Origin: Colletotrichum lupini
Taxonomy: Eukaryota > Ascomycota > Sordariomycetes > Glomerellales > Glomerellaceae
Direction of reading: 5' to 3'
Length of the DNA: 64,000 nt
Assembly: GCF_023278565.1 (NCBI RefSeq)
Contig: NC_064676.1
Coordinates: 1,240,001 to 1,304,000, forward strand
Shown here piece by piece: positions 11,317 to 22,791 of the stretch; position 1 is the stretch's first letter; the number at the start of each line of letters is the position of its first letter. The notes under the pieces were generated by a model. That model ran no database searches and was not told the origin of the DNA. It worked only from the letters and a program-made list of their open reading frames with translations. Both the position numbers and the translations under genes were made by a program.

Positions 11317-12599
11317 CCTTGTGTGCAAATGAGATATTCTAGTGCGTTCGATCTTGAGATGGACGCATTGGTGTGGAATGAGGCTCGGACGCAGTCACAT
11401 ACTTATTTACGGCCGACCGAAGAGAGGTCATCGGACTGCTTGCCGATATCCGCGACCTACTCACGGATACAACTTTCTTATTGCTCAGATCTAGTTCCTT
11501 ACCCCGCAAGAAATCGTGGAGAATCTGTTCTAGCAGTGGATCTCGTGCGAGAAGAATGGCTACATGGCAATAATAGTCAGATGTGTGCTGAAATCAGGCC
11601 AGGCGAGTGGATTGGTTGGTCGGAACGTGCTTACGAGCCGGTCGGTTCTCGCATGATCTTGGTCTATTGTACCATGAACAGATAGATCGACAGGGCTTCA
11701 TCGGAAAGTAATCTTGTTGGCTGTTTTGAGACATGGGTGTTGATGCTGGAAGGAAGGTAGCATCAACTATGTCATGTGGTGCTTAAGAAGTTGCCTGCAA
11801 CGAGTGCAATTGTCACAACATCCGGACTCGGACCATCGAGCTCATAGTCCTACAAGACAAGCCTACACAAGCCTTCGAGGCTTTAATACACTTCCCAGAA
11901 CCACCGTATGCTCAGCTCTACGTTACGGTACCTAGGTCTACATTCATATCTGAATTTTAGTATTCATCAGCATTCCACCCTAGTGAAATTAGGCACTTGC
12001 GCATCAAGATCCCAGTTTCCCCGCAACCCCGGATATCCATACCCGTTGGCGTTAACCCCAGATCGTGGGGTTGATTATCTGTAAGGGCTTTTGAACGTAC
12101 AGCACAACCTGTTGGCGCCGCTAGAATACAGCCAGCAGCACTGGTTGGTCCTACGGCTCGGGAATCGGATATTCTGAGGTTCTGAGCTCGCATCAAAGGT
12201 CCTAGCGGTCGGGTATTGTCACAATACGTCACGCTTCCTCGCAAGCCTCGCTTTGTCAGCGGGGTCGATTCAGTTGAGCTGCACGCAAGTACAGGGGAGA
12301 GGATGTAAGGAAACCAAGCGAGGGCTTGCATGATGTGCTCGGAGAAGTCCCCGATATCGCTGAGTATGGCGGGAACTTTGCCCGAATACCGTGCTTTTCT
12401 GCAGAAGGACATGAATGGGCAGATATTTTGACATGTTCCAAGGTTTAAAGACTCTGAATCCCCATCTCATCGGACTTTGTTGTAAACCAGCACATTTTGA
12501 CCGCGTGTCTCCACCGGTACACGACGTATTGCAAGATAGATCGAGACTCTTCCCAGCCCAGCAACTCAGAAAATCTCTGAATAATAACGCAACCATAAG
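11317..12599. promoter_or_regulatory. divergent intergenic region (MFS transporter / hydroxyacid dehydrogenase)
   Basis: This 1.28-kb gap lies between two divergent genes. Open frames at 11254-11685 (+) and 11957-12758 (-) have no motif and partly overlap the real genes. No specific binding site was identified. Confidence 0.45.
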
Positions 12600-13707
12600 A
12601 TGCCTAGTGCTATCAAGCCAATCGTACTCCACATAGGAGACCCTATACAGTATAATCCAGAGCGATACAGGGCGTTGGAAGAGATCGCTACAATTATCAG
12701 GCCAACCATAGAAGAGAGGCAGAGGGACGCCTTCTTGAAGGCCCTGAAGGAACAGCAATGGGGCAATTTCTCAGCGATCCTGCGACCCTTTTGGAACTCA
12801 GGCGGTGAGATGGGCCTTTGGGACGAAGAGCTCATCTCATTCTTGCCTTCCTCCGTCAAAGTCTTTGCCTCCGCAGGTGCTGGATATGACTGGGCAGATG
12901 TTGGTATTTTGGCTGGAAAAGGTACACCACTACCCTCCTTCTCAACATCTTCGAGACGTTTTGTTGACATGAACAACAGGAATCTTGTATTGCAATGGAG
13001 CATCAGCATCGTCAGAAGCTGTGGCAGACATGGCGCTTTACCACATTATATCAGTGTTCCGCAACATGCAATGGACCAATACGGCAGCACGTAGTGGTAA
13101 CGCAGACCAGTTCCTTGATGCACACCGGCATAATAGCGAGACAGCACACAACCCTGCAGGGCACACACTCGGCATTATTGGCCTCGGAAACATCGGTTAT
13201 CGCATTGCACAGAAGGCATTTGCCGCCTTTGGCATGAAGATAGCATATGTCGATCCTATCCTCAAGCAAGCGGAGCAGGAAGCCACTGTCAAAGCAGTGA
13301 GATACCCAGACCTGGACTCCATGCTCGCTGTCGCAGATTGTGTGGTTATTTCCGCCCCTGGAGACGCAGAAGGCGGCAAGGCCCTTATGGATGCCTCACG
13401 CCTAGCGAAGATGAAAGCAGGATCTCGATTAGTCAATGTTGGGCGTGGAAACCTGGTAGATGAGGAGGCATTGGCTGATGCGCTAGAGTCAGGGCATCTT
13501 TTCGCTGCTGGACTCGATGTACACTCGAACGAGCCTCACATCAACAAGCGTCTGATCTCCATGAGAGATGTAAGTCTGACATGCCACACCGCTGGTGGAG
13601 CTGTTGAGACGAGAATCGGCTTTGAGGATTTGGCTATCCAAAACGTCACTGAAGTACTACTAGGGAAGGAACCTTTGACGGCGGTGAACAAACATTTAAT
13701 TGGGTAG
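12600..13707 (+). CDS. D-isomer-specific 2-hydroxyacid dehydrogenase (glyoxylate/hydroxypyruvate reductase-like)
   Basis: NAD(P)-dependent enzyme that interconverts 2-oxo acids and D-2-hydroxy acids in the cytosol. Two exons (12600-12921 and 12980-13707) across a 58-bp intron give 349 residues. The N-terminal catalytic domain includes SVKVFASAGAGYDWADV. The Rossmann fold starts at GHTLGIIGLGNIGYRIA (GxGxxG). Catalytic residues are visible in order: Arg in VNVGRGNLVDEEAL, Glu in GLDVHSNEP and His in LTCHTAGG. The length matches the family. Its place next to the MFS transporter and dioxygenase suggests it handles a keto or hydroxy acid released by that small pathway; this is inference from position. 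Confidence 0.92.
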
Positions 13708-14950
13708 ATGAGACGTGGAAACCTATACTATGATTAAGTCTCTTGTCTGAGGAAGACTGCATCTGCGTGGGTTCTCCGTTCTCGTCGTTATTATTGTTGT
13801 TCTGTTGAGGAGGACTAGCTAGCTTGATAGACTGCAACTCCTTGATGCATATGAGCTCATGCGCGGGGAGTTGTTCATCTCGAACATGAAGTCAAATAGT
13901 CAAGGATTTAAAGCGCTCAGTTTTCAATTCTTAGTGGAAATTATTTTGGTATCAGTGTATTGACTTGTATCATCTTTTCAACATTGATCCAGGTTAAACA
14001 CCAGGCTGTGCTACTAGCCATGAACCGTCCAGGTCCAGGTCTACCTTGCCATGTAAGACCAAGCTAAGACGGCTTTGCTCTATCCTTTTCCGTTGTCTAG
14101 CATCATGCTGTATGTCCTGGTCGGTTGGATTTGGGGTTACCGATCAGGGCGCTTTCAGCTCATAACAAAGACTCGGCCATTGATGGGCACATGAAGTTTG
14201 CATGTGCATGCCTTAGCGTGCAAATATGCTTCATGATCTCCGTAGCTACCCAGAATTTGACTCAATCAAATTGGAAAGATGTCTCAAAAGGAATCTATGA
14301 CATAGGTAGTCTGATATGGTATGATTGATGCTGATCACCCGGGTCTCTTTCTCTACACATCATTATCTTAGTATTCAGGGGAGATCACGATTACGAAATC
14401 AACTATGAGACAGATGACAACATGGTCTTCTAATACTTTGTTCTTCGGGACAACGGAAATTAATTTAGCCGACTGTAACAATGACCTTGCTGAGTGACTC
14501 CGAAGGGGCTGCCTAGAGAGAACTGGACCGGATTCTAGTGATATGGGCAGCACATGCTAGACGAGGGACACTAGTGACAATAGAGGAGAGCCTAGAAATA
14601 TCTGGTGATCCGAGAGGAGAGTACAAGCAACTCTTGGCTGCAGTTTTGGGTGCAATTGCAGTAAGTCAGCCTGCTGTCCAATCCACTGGATCTCAGGTGG
14701 AGTAGGATGAGGGAGAGTAGGCACACGTGAAGTAACACTCCGATGCATACACGCAACTAAGTGGTGGCATGAACATTAATTCGAGAGACTGGGTATCTAC
14801 TATGGCCGAATGGAAATAAGCCACCTGTTTTCCGTTGGAAAAGATGTATGCTTAAATCTCGAAGACCCGTGTCTAATTCTATATGACTGGAATAATTCCA
14901 TCATTATACGTAACAACCTAGATCCAAAATCGGTACGCTTTTCAACCCAC
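13708..14950. other. intergenic, no gene recognised
   Basis: Only short unsupported frames occur, including 14125-14328 (+) and 14368-14748 (-). No repeats or RNA genes were seen. Confidence 0.5.
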
Positions 14951-15187
14951 TCACGAACGCTGATTTCTCAAACGCTCAGACTCAGCCAAAGCGAGTGCGC
15001 GAATAACAACAAGATGGCGGGTGCAGTCTTCGCAAACGCCCCTAACAACGCTGCCTCCATCGAGCTCAATAATCTTCTTGCAAGGCTCGGGGTTTTGACA
15101 GCGCTCAAACTTGCCGGGAAGGAAGACTGAGGCGTATGGCTTACCGCATTGCGTGCAATAGAATGCAACGGACGGTTGGTCACACAT
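14951..15187 (-). CDS. small cysteine-rich protein, probable zinc-binding
   Basis: A 78-residue frame starting at ATG 15187. It has ordered Cys pairs: FYCTQCGKPY, then ERCQNPEPCKK, then GVCEDCTRH, with a helical C-terminus rich in Ala, Leu and Arg. The CxxC...CxxxxxC...CxxC spacing suggests a small zinc ribbon-like fold. There is no signal peptide, so it is probably intracellular. An open reading extends upstream to 15217 but without an ATG. Small proteins of this look are common in Pezizomycotina and mostly uncharacterised; I cannot name a function. It stands alone, with no clear partner. Confidence 0.5.
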   Translation of the reverse strand: MCDQPSVAFYCTQCGKPYASVFLPGKFERCQNPEPCKKIIELDGGSVVRGVCEDCTRHLVVIRALALAESERLRNQRS

Positions 15188-15958
15188 ATCGAGCGGTGGG
15201 CGCAGGATGTTCCGCAAAGGTTCTTCGAGTAGAGTGGCTTTAGGTCTGAGGAGGTTGCAGTGGATCAGTTGTGTAGGTATAGGATGCTATGTGTTGTCGT
15301 GGAAATGGTACGCTTATCGTGGGTAGGATTCTGATGTACCTTGTGTCCTAATGTAGAGGAATCATTGCACTTTTAAAGATTTTGGCGAAGGTCTAATCTA
15401 CGTTTCTAACCTGGTCACCTAGGCAATGAATGCCATGATAGTGGCATTGTAACGAAAACAATCATAAAAAGGGCTTTGTTCAGCGTCTGAAACATCGAAT
15501 TTGGGAATTGAGGCTTTGCGTCTGCAAAGAATTGATTGGACCAAGCACCTTGGTTTTGAAGTTTTGAAAGTAAACTGGATCTATCTCAAGGTTTTCAAGG
15601 TCAAAAATAGCACGGAGACTTCGAACAAAGCATGATTTCGTGGCAGTGTCAACATCGAGTTGAGCTATGCGTCCAACATCAGGTTACTGCTAGAACAACG
15701 CAATTGTCTTCGGCGCGCAGGAAAGAACTTGTGTGTTACCGTCAAGAACAACGCGAAGGCAACAATTAAGGGAAGTAGACATAAGTACTAAGTTGATAAC
15801 TGGATATATCCGAGAGACCTAGCATAACTACGTAGTAGAGTAAGTAAGTGCTTATAAAGCTGGGAAGTGCGGGAAAGCACATGCAACTCTTGACCATTAG
15901 TATGCCTGCCTCAGTTCAGCTATCTCAATTGACCTCTTTTACTTAAGGTATTGATTTT

Positions 15959-15975
15959 GGGGGGGGGGGGGGGGG
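15959..15975 (+). repeat. 17-base G homopolymer
   Basis: An uninterrupted run of 17 guanines. It could form a G-quadruplex, or its length may be a sequencing artefact. Confidence 0.9.
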
Positions 15976-16223
15976 TCTGGTATTGACTAGCCTACACGTT
16001 GTCTACCTAGGTAGCCCAAATACCAAGTTGATCGTACCGCCCAAGGTTCTGGAAAGCAAATCATGGTGACTGAAGAGATCTGACGATACCTCGGCCGCCA
16101 CTGGCTCACGACATAATGATACCCATGACAAGTCGAAAAACGGAAACCCTGAAATTGGGGGGTTTGCAGCATGGCTCTTCTACCACCTCGGCTAGCATCA
16201 TCGCGAAAACCGAATGGAGCCAT

Positions 16224-16230
16224 TTTAGCC
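16224..16230 (-). promoter_or_regulatory. XlnR/Xyr1-type binding site (GGCTAAA)
   Basis: The - strand reads GGCTAAA, the published consensus of the xylanase regulator XlnR/Xyr1. It lies 242 bp upstream of the GH43 start codon. A 7-mer can occur by chance; the position before a hemicellulase-type gene makes it plausible. Confidence 0.4.
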
Positions 16231-16343
16231 AGGTTCGTCCACTTTTAGCTTAAACGCAATGCAACCTGCCACACCCGGCATCCCGCCCAGGGTCAATTGA
16301 GCCAGGCATTTATCCGTGAGGGGTGCAGGGCCAACGTCATTTA

Positions 16344-16349
16344 CCCCGG
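16344..16349 (-). promoter_or_regulatory. CreA/Cre1-type site (CCGGGG)
   Basis: Matches the carbon-catabolite repressor consensus SYGGRG on the - strand, 123 bp upstream of the GH43 start. Short motif, weak on its own. Confidence 0.25.
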
Positions 16350-16364
16350 ATTCATTCAGAGCGA

Positions 16365-16370
16365 TATAAA
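16365..16370 (+). promoter_or_regulatory. TATA-like box of the GH43 gene
   Basis: TATAAA occurs about 100 bp upstream of the GH43 start codon, a usual distance in fungal promoters once a short 5' UTR is allowed. Confidence 0.4.
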
Positions 16371-16471
16371 GCATCCATACCATGACGAGATTAGTCCGTG
16401 ACATCTGGTAGAAGGTTGGGTAGTATCATATTTGTGTTGTATTTGGATTCAATGACACTGAGACAGCCGAT

Positions 16472-18475
16472 ATGAAGTCCACTGTTTTCATGCCACTGGC
16501 CTCAGTCGTTGCATTGCTTCCGAGTGAGTTCACCAGGTTATCAGCATTGACCAAACTATCTACCCAAGGCTAACTTTCCGGATAGCTTTCGCACAAGGAC
16601 TTGTGAACCCTATCATTCCGGGGTTTAATCCGGACCCAACGATCATTAGAGTTGGTCAAGACTTCTTCCTTGCAACTAGCACTTTTGAGTTCTTTCCCGG
16701 CGTCCCCATTTACCACTCAACCGACCTGTGAGTCTACTTGTTTCCGAGCGACCTGCGTAGCACCGTGTTACCCAATGCTCACTCAACCGATGCAGCGTGA
16801 AGTGGGAAAACATTGGCCATGCACTATCGCGGCCGTCCCAGCTGAACATGCGCGGTACCGCTCCGAGTGGTGGTATCTTTGCGCCAACGCTGAGACACCA
16901 CGACGGTCTCTTTTACTTGATTGACACAGTGTTCGACGTGATCAGCCCTCCGGACAATGTGAGTTCTTTAAGCGTAGTACCTTATGTGAGAGGAACTTTG
17001 GCCACTTACTGGTGGACTTTTCCCATAGGTTACACGGGTGCCCCGTTCATTTTACGTCACGACCCCGAATATATTTGATCAGGCTAGTTGGAGTGAACCT
17101 ACATATGTTGACCAGTGGGGCTTCGACCCGGACCTCTTTTTTGACGATGATGGGAAAGTCTATTTGACTTCGACATTCTCTGAATTTGTCGAGAATGGTA
17201 ATTTTGCAAACTGGATCACCGAGATCGATATCAAGACTGGCGACTCCTTGAGTAATTCCCGTGTTCTCCACACGACAACGGTACCTCCAGAGCTTGGCTA
17301 CCCACTCGTAAGCCTCATTCGCCATAACGACCAGCATAATATGAAACCGTCTTAGCTAATCGTCAACCGAACTATCTTTGACCGAGGGGAGCCACTTGTA
17401 CAAACTCAACGGCACATATTACATGGTCACTGCCGATTCGGGAACCGAGGCTAATCACAAAGCAAATGTATATCGCTCTCAGACTCTGGACGGGCCGTGG
17501 GAAGGAAACCCTCATAACCCTGTATTGTGGAATGGCGAAGATATGTCTCTGCCAGTACTTGCTACGGGGCACGCAGACATTGTTGACGACGCCGATGGAA
17601 ACTGGTGGGCCGTTTTCCTAGCGATTCGACCACAGAATCCTAGGAACAGTACTGGACTTCCTCAGCTTGGTCGCGAGACCTTCCTGTGTCCTGTTACATG
17701 GGACGCTGACGGGTGGCCCATGTTCAACAACAACGAGCCGATTGCTGAATACATGCCCGACGTTCTGTACGACTTGAACCGGCCCAAGATATGGCGCGAC
17801 GATTTCGAGGGTGGACTCACTGATGAAGCCTACTACTATACACGGACACCATACAAAGGCTTCACAGACTTCGAGTCCAGCCCTGGCAAGCTCCGAATCA
17901 GAGGCAATGTTTACACTCTGAACGATCGCGAAACCCCGGCAGCACTACTTCGCAAGCAGGTCGACATCAATACTACCTTTAGCACCGAAGTCAGCTCTTT
18001 CAGCCCGGCATCGTGGAGACAGGAGGCCGGTGCGAGTGTCTATCTCAGCATTCACTACCACAACGAAGTCGCCATGACTTACTCGAATGATACTGGTAGG
18101 CGATGCATAGTCACGCACACTAGAACGGGTCCCGACGCTACACTCAATACTACCTACATTGAGGATGAGGATGTTGCCAATGGTGAGCCAGTGAAGCTTT
18201 TCATCGAGGCCAAGGATGTAGAATATCGTTTAGGATACTCTACAGGCGATAAAGCGCCAAGTTGGCTTGCGACTGTTGAGAATCGCTGGCTCCAGTCATA
18301 CGTTGAGGGCTGGCAGAACTTCGTCGGAACCCATTTCGCGATCTACAGTACCGGAACCAGACTTCCGACTCTAAATCCTGCGGTACATTGAGTCTATTCC
18401 AAGCTTCCATAACGTAGCAAGGCTAACATCACTGTTTTTTAGGACTTTGAGTACGTCCAGACTGAACTGAACTAG
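16472..18475 (+). CDS. secreted GH43 glycosidase (beta-xylosidase/arabinofuranosidase-like)
   Basis: Five-bladed beta-propeller hydrolase of family GH43 acting on xylan or arabinan fragments. Six exons give 554 residues: 16472-16523, 16586-16727, 16796-16958, 17029-17307, 17387-18382 and 18443-18475 (1665 bases). Residues 1-22 form a signal peptide ending near TFAQG. The catalytic base D34 is in [10 protein letters not shown], and D152 in [10 protein letters not shown] is the pKa modulator. The last ~200 residues match the GH43 beta-sandwich (DUF1349-like) domain. The oddity: the acid Glu should lie in EGSHLYK. The only usable AG (17385-17386) for the fourth intron falls inside that Glu codon, so the spliced product would read PL-GSHLYK and lack it. 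A one-base loss from an older TTTAG acceptor would explain this; an error or non-AG splicing are alternatives. Confidence 0.85.
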
Positions 18476-19342
18476 CGTGGCGGTATGAGGTTAGAGGAGA
18501 ATTTGCAGGGACAGGCAACCAGTTTAATCGATGTGTTTCACCGGATAGATGTAGCTATCACCTTCGAATGTCATTTCCGAGAAGGAAGACACATCTGAAA
18601 TGGTGCTCTTACATTACACATGTGTATCTTGCATCAACACGTGGGTAGATCTTCCAGCTCCGTAGCCTCTATTATTTGGCATTGACCGTTTCTTGAGGTT
18701 CACAACATCATGTACTTAATTAAGTGCCTTTGAGAAAAGAGCCCGAAGTAGTGACTTCTGAGGCGTGAAAGCATAAACGACGATAAAATGTTTCAAACTT
18801 CTTGTAATTCCATGAAATGTGTTTTAAGATGATCTGCCTCCTTTAGCGTTTGCTACACCTCCTTACCTACTTTGTTTTCTTAGACACGCGACCGCTAGAT
18901 CAGGTCCTCAGATGTGACTTCAGGACTTAGTGCAGACCAGGCGGCAGTACCTTCTGACAGGCCCGAGGTTCAAGACCATCCTGATGAACGATCAGAATGA
19001 CCCGTGTAAGTTGGGGTTCCGAGAGTTAGACCAACTTGATTTGATTGGCTCGTACGGAACGGTCCCTCTCCATTTCTCAGTATCCACCTCTGAAATTCCG
19101 TTTCGATCTGCCGGTGGAGCAATCCGATTGGCCCAGACGGAATCATCAAACTGTATGAAGCAATCCGAAGTATGCTTTCGGAATTTCGGCCGCCCACACT
19201 TGAATGTGAAGGAACATGGACTTACGAGAGTCTGCACTGCTGAAGTCAAACAAGCTAGGCATATATTAGGCCTTCATTATCCTCCTAGATGTGCGGAAAT
19301 CCAATGACCCGATAACACCAGAGATCAGAAATCCAGGCAGAC
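18476..19342. other. intergenic, no gene recognised
   Basis: Contains the 3' flank of the GH43 gene and the 5' flank of the P450. The open frame at 18930-19307 has no motif. Nothing else was seen. Confidence 0.5.
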
Positions 19343-21026
19343 ATGGACGCCAAACAGCTATTGCCAGTTGCAACCGCGCACCCTTTCGCGTCGATCACAG
19401 CCTTTCTGGCTGTTCTCATCGGCCTCTATACGTTCTACTACCGGAAAATACATCCTTTGGCCAGATTCCATGGCCCTTTTCTTGCGTCAGTTACCAACTT
19501 CTGGAGACTTCGGGAACTATGGAACTTGCACCTACCGGAGACCCTAGTCGTTCTGCACGAGAAGTATGGGGATGTCGTCCGCATTGGCCCCAACATGCTT
19601 TCCTTCAGACAAGGGAGTGCCGTACCGAGGATTTACAAGGCTGGCCGAACTTTGGCCAAGACAGCTTTTTATGATGGCTTCACTTCTTTCAATCCCAATT
19701 TGTTTGGAACTCGAGATGAAGAGGTGAGTCGTTGGAAGTTTCGCAAGGTATGGGAGATCACACACTGATTTTCCAAGGTACACTCGATGCGGCGACGGCA
19801 GATGGCACACGCATTCTCTTTGCAGTCGATCAAAGAAATGGAGCAGCACATTGACGGTCACATGCTTCAATTCCGCAATAACCTCGACGAGTACTCCCAA
19901 ACTGGCCAAGTTTTCGACCTCAAGGAACTGATAGCCTTCTTTGTCCTTGATGTTCTAGGAGATCTCGCCTTCCGCTGTCAATTGGACTCGCAGATCGAAA
20001 AGGACATTTCGAAATTGCCTCCCATCAATGACCACATCTTTCTTGCTTGCCTAATGGGCATGATTCCTGATTTTATGCCGCTCATCAAAGCTATCTCTCC
20101 ATGGATCCCGATTCCATGGCTGCAACAGCTTCTCGCAGCTAGACAAAATCTCAAGACCCTTACCGCGCAGTGTGTGAGAAACCGATTAGCTGACACTGGT
20201 GCTGCTCGAAAAGACCTCATCACCAGTCTGATCAACTCCGTAGACACGGATACAGGCGCTAAGCTCACAGAGCTAGACATACAAACAGAGGCATTTGCGT
20301 TCATGTAGGTTGTTCGACGTTGCATTGCTCAGTTGATTTTCTCCGCTGTTTTCTCTAACATGTTATTAGTGTTGCTGGCTCCCATACGACGTCCGGAACC
20401 CTTACTCTTCTCTTTTCTCACATTCTTCAAAACCCGGCTGTACATACCAAGGTGGTAGAGGAGGTCGATGCAGCGGTCGATGATATTGGTTCGGCCATCG
20501 TGCCTATCAAAGACCTTGAAGCAAAGCTTCCATACGTCATGGCTTGTCTAGATGAAAACTTCCGGATGAACTCTGTTTTCACTATGCCCTTGGAGCGAGA
20601 AGTGACTGCCAAGGAAGGCTTCGAAATCGAGGGCTACGTAGCTCCCAAGGGCGTGCGTCTCTCCCTTCTCCCAGGATTGGTGTAACTGGAATTGCTGACA
20701 AAAACAACAAGACCGGCCTGTTCAGCCTGAATCACGTTGTTCATCATAATCCTGCCATTTGGGGCAAAGACCACGATGTTTTCAACCCCTCAAGATTCTA
20801 TGATCAAGAAGGGGAGAAGCTCCAGCGTTTCCTCAGTCCCTTTAGCATGGGTCATCGCATGTGTATCGGACGCAACATGGCCATGACGAACATGCTCAAG
20901 CTTGTTGCAACAACATTTAGATGTTATGATCTTGAGGCGGTGGAGCCGATGGAAGCTATCTCTACTATCAGCGTTGGAATTTCGGAGAAAGAAGGTCCAT
21001 TGTTGTGTCGTGTTCGTAGAAGATAG
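19343..21026 (+). CDS. cytochrome P450 monooxygenase
   Basis: Class II microsomal P450, anchored in the ER by the N-terminal helix (residues ~18-35, ITAFLAVLIGLYTFYY). Four exons give 501 residues: 19343-19723, 19778-20304, 20370-20652 and 20712-21026 (1506 bases). The proline-rich hinge is replaced by HPLARFHGPF. The I-helix reads FIVAGSHTTSG, with His where most P450s have Asp or Glu before TT. The ExxR motif is ENFR in LDENFRMNS. The haem loop is FSMGHRMCIG, with the ligand at Cys448. The substrate is unknown; its place beside a hydrolase and a Zn2Cys6 regulator points to accessory metabolism. It is convergent with the hydrolase gene. Confidence 0.9.
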
Positions 21027-21419
21027 GTTGAAGGTGCAAGAAATCGAGTAACGTGTCTCATATCGGCGTCTTTGTGATTATGAGTCGGTGGAAAAAGAAG
21101 GAGAGAATGGCGGTTATGTAACTGCGTCATGGATGAAAATAATCAAGCTTGAATGCTTCTATCTGTGCTAGCGAGTGCTGGCTATTTCAGTTATCTCGAA
21201 TGACCTGACTACACTCAAGTCGTTCTAGGGTTTATAATCAATGTGCAATCAACTTTAAATGAAGTAAGATAGCTTCTGGATAGGTTCATGATTCGATCCT
21301 AAGAGGTACGTTGTATCCACCGTTAAATCTCACTCTCTGACTCTAACATCCTTATCGAATGTAAGTTGACGCGGTTTATGTTCAAGCTCCATTGAAAGCT
21401 GAGCTTTTCAAAGTCGATG
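21027..21419. other. convergent intergenic region
   Basis: 393 bp between the 3' ends of the P450 and the hydrolase; presumably 3' UTRs. Nothing else was seen. Confidence 0.5.
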
Positions 21420-22549
21420 CTATTTGGCCACATGCTGCTCGAGGAAACCAATCGCCTTCCGGAGAGACTCCACAGCAGTCACCGAATCCCCAGCTGAAGT
21501 CTCGACGTTGACGTTACCGGGCCTTCCATCGAAACCGTGCTCCGCATCAGATGGAAACTCTGCCAACACACGCACTCCAGATGCCTTGAGCTTCTCTGCG
21601 GCTCTGGTACTACACTCAACCGGTACAGCTGAGTCGTTCGCACCATGGAGTAGCATGACAGGCGGGAAGCCACTGAAATCCCCAAAGTCAAGTGGGAATA
21701 GATGTTGGTGTTCTTTGGGTACTGCTGCAGCTCCTTGAGTGGCAATCTGACGAGTAAGACCAGAGACGCCAGTCATGTAGTCGGGGAAGAGGGCGTCAAT
21801 GTGCAGTGCCGACGTAAGAGCAAATCTGGGGTCAGCGGACGGGTCGCCTGATATCGGATAAGCTGAGACAGGCTTCCTCTCTTCGCCCGAAGCCTTGGCC
21901 ATGGGCCACTTTTCCAGGATTGGCCCGGTCTCGACTGGCGGCCGGCCGAAGATATTTTTCCCGGGAGTTGTGTATCGACTTCCAGAAGGATCGAGCATCC
22001 CGTAGATGAGCAGAAGTGCGCTAGGCTTTTGAGCAGCCGAGACGGCTGTGTTAAGAGCTAGATACCCACCAGCGCTTGACCCACCGACTAAAATTGAACC
22101 GACCGGACGGCCTATGATCTCCGGTAGTGACGACAGGGCCCATTTATAGGCGTCCGCGGCATCTTCAACGGAGTCGTGTGCGGTCGACTCGGGCATCAAG
22201 CGGTACTCGGGAGTCACAAAGACCCATCCACGGGAGGCGGAGGCATGCACAAGCCAGTGAGGCAAGAACGAATACCGATCTCCGACGATCTAGGAAAGTC
22301 TCCCTGTTAGCTTCGAACGGCATAGATCAAGCGACCCAGGGAGATAATTCAAATGGGTATGCGGCTCGAACGGAAGCAATTGCTTACAAGAAAGCCACCG
22401 TGATAATGCAGCAGCACAACAGCGGGAGAGCCATCTGACTTCCCGGGGTACACGACGTCGGCGTTGATGGTTATATCTGAGGTAACTTTGAAGGGCACTG
22501 TTCGTGACGTGTACCCCGCCAATGTCTCCATCGGAAATGGGGAGCCCAT
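21420..22549 (-). CDS. alpha/beta hydrolase fold-3 esterase/lipase
   Basis: Carboxylester hydrolase of the hormone-sensitive-lipase-like group. Two exons (22549-22388 and 22289-21420), split by a 98-bp intron, give 343 residues. Oxyanion-hole motif HGG is at 50-52 (HYHGGFL). The nucleophile Ser126 lies in VGGSSAGGYL (GxSxG). The acid is the Asp in HGANDSAVP and the base the His in DAEHGFDG. No signal peptide is evident, so it is probably intracellular. It lies between a P450 and a Zn2Cys6 regulator, consistent with hydrolysis of an ester or lactone in the same pathway (inference). Confidence 0.9.
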
Positions 22550-22791
22550 GTTAGGAAGTGCTGCGATCGTAGAGAGACAATTGCTAGGAATGCAGGGTCT
22601 AAAACCTGAACAAACACTACTGATTCAGATCTTGATCACATCAACTTCAGCATTTGCTAGATGAGACAGCGGGGTTGACTGCACTGAGCTGGCTCTTTTG
22701 CTTGGTTATTAATAAGTTCCTACTCTGACGGGATGACCGGAGTTAGTTTGACCCCGCTATTAGTTCCGGCTCGGAAGTGACCGGAACTTGC

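Larger units (their letters stand above)
15188..16471. other. upstream region of the GH43 gene
   Basis: No gene was recognised. The stretch contains a 17-G tract (15959-15975), an XlnR-type site, a CreA-type site and a TATA-like box, listed separately. Confidence 0.5.

Noticed and set aside
11254..11685. 143-codon + strand open frame
   Set aside because: It overlaps the first exon of the MFS gene in antisense, has no motif and shows no splice context; treated as chance.
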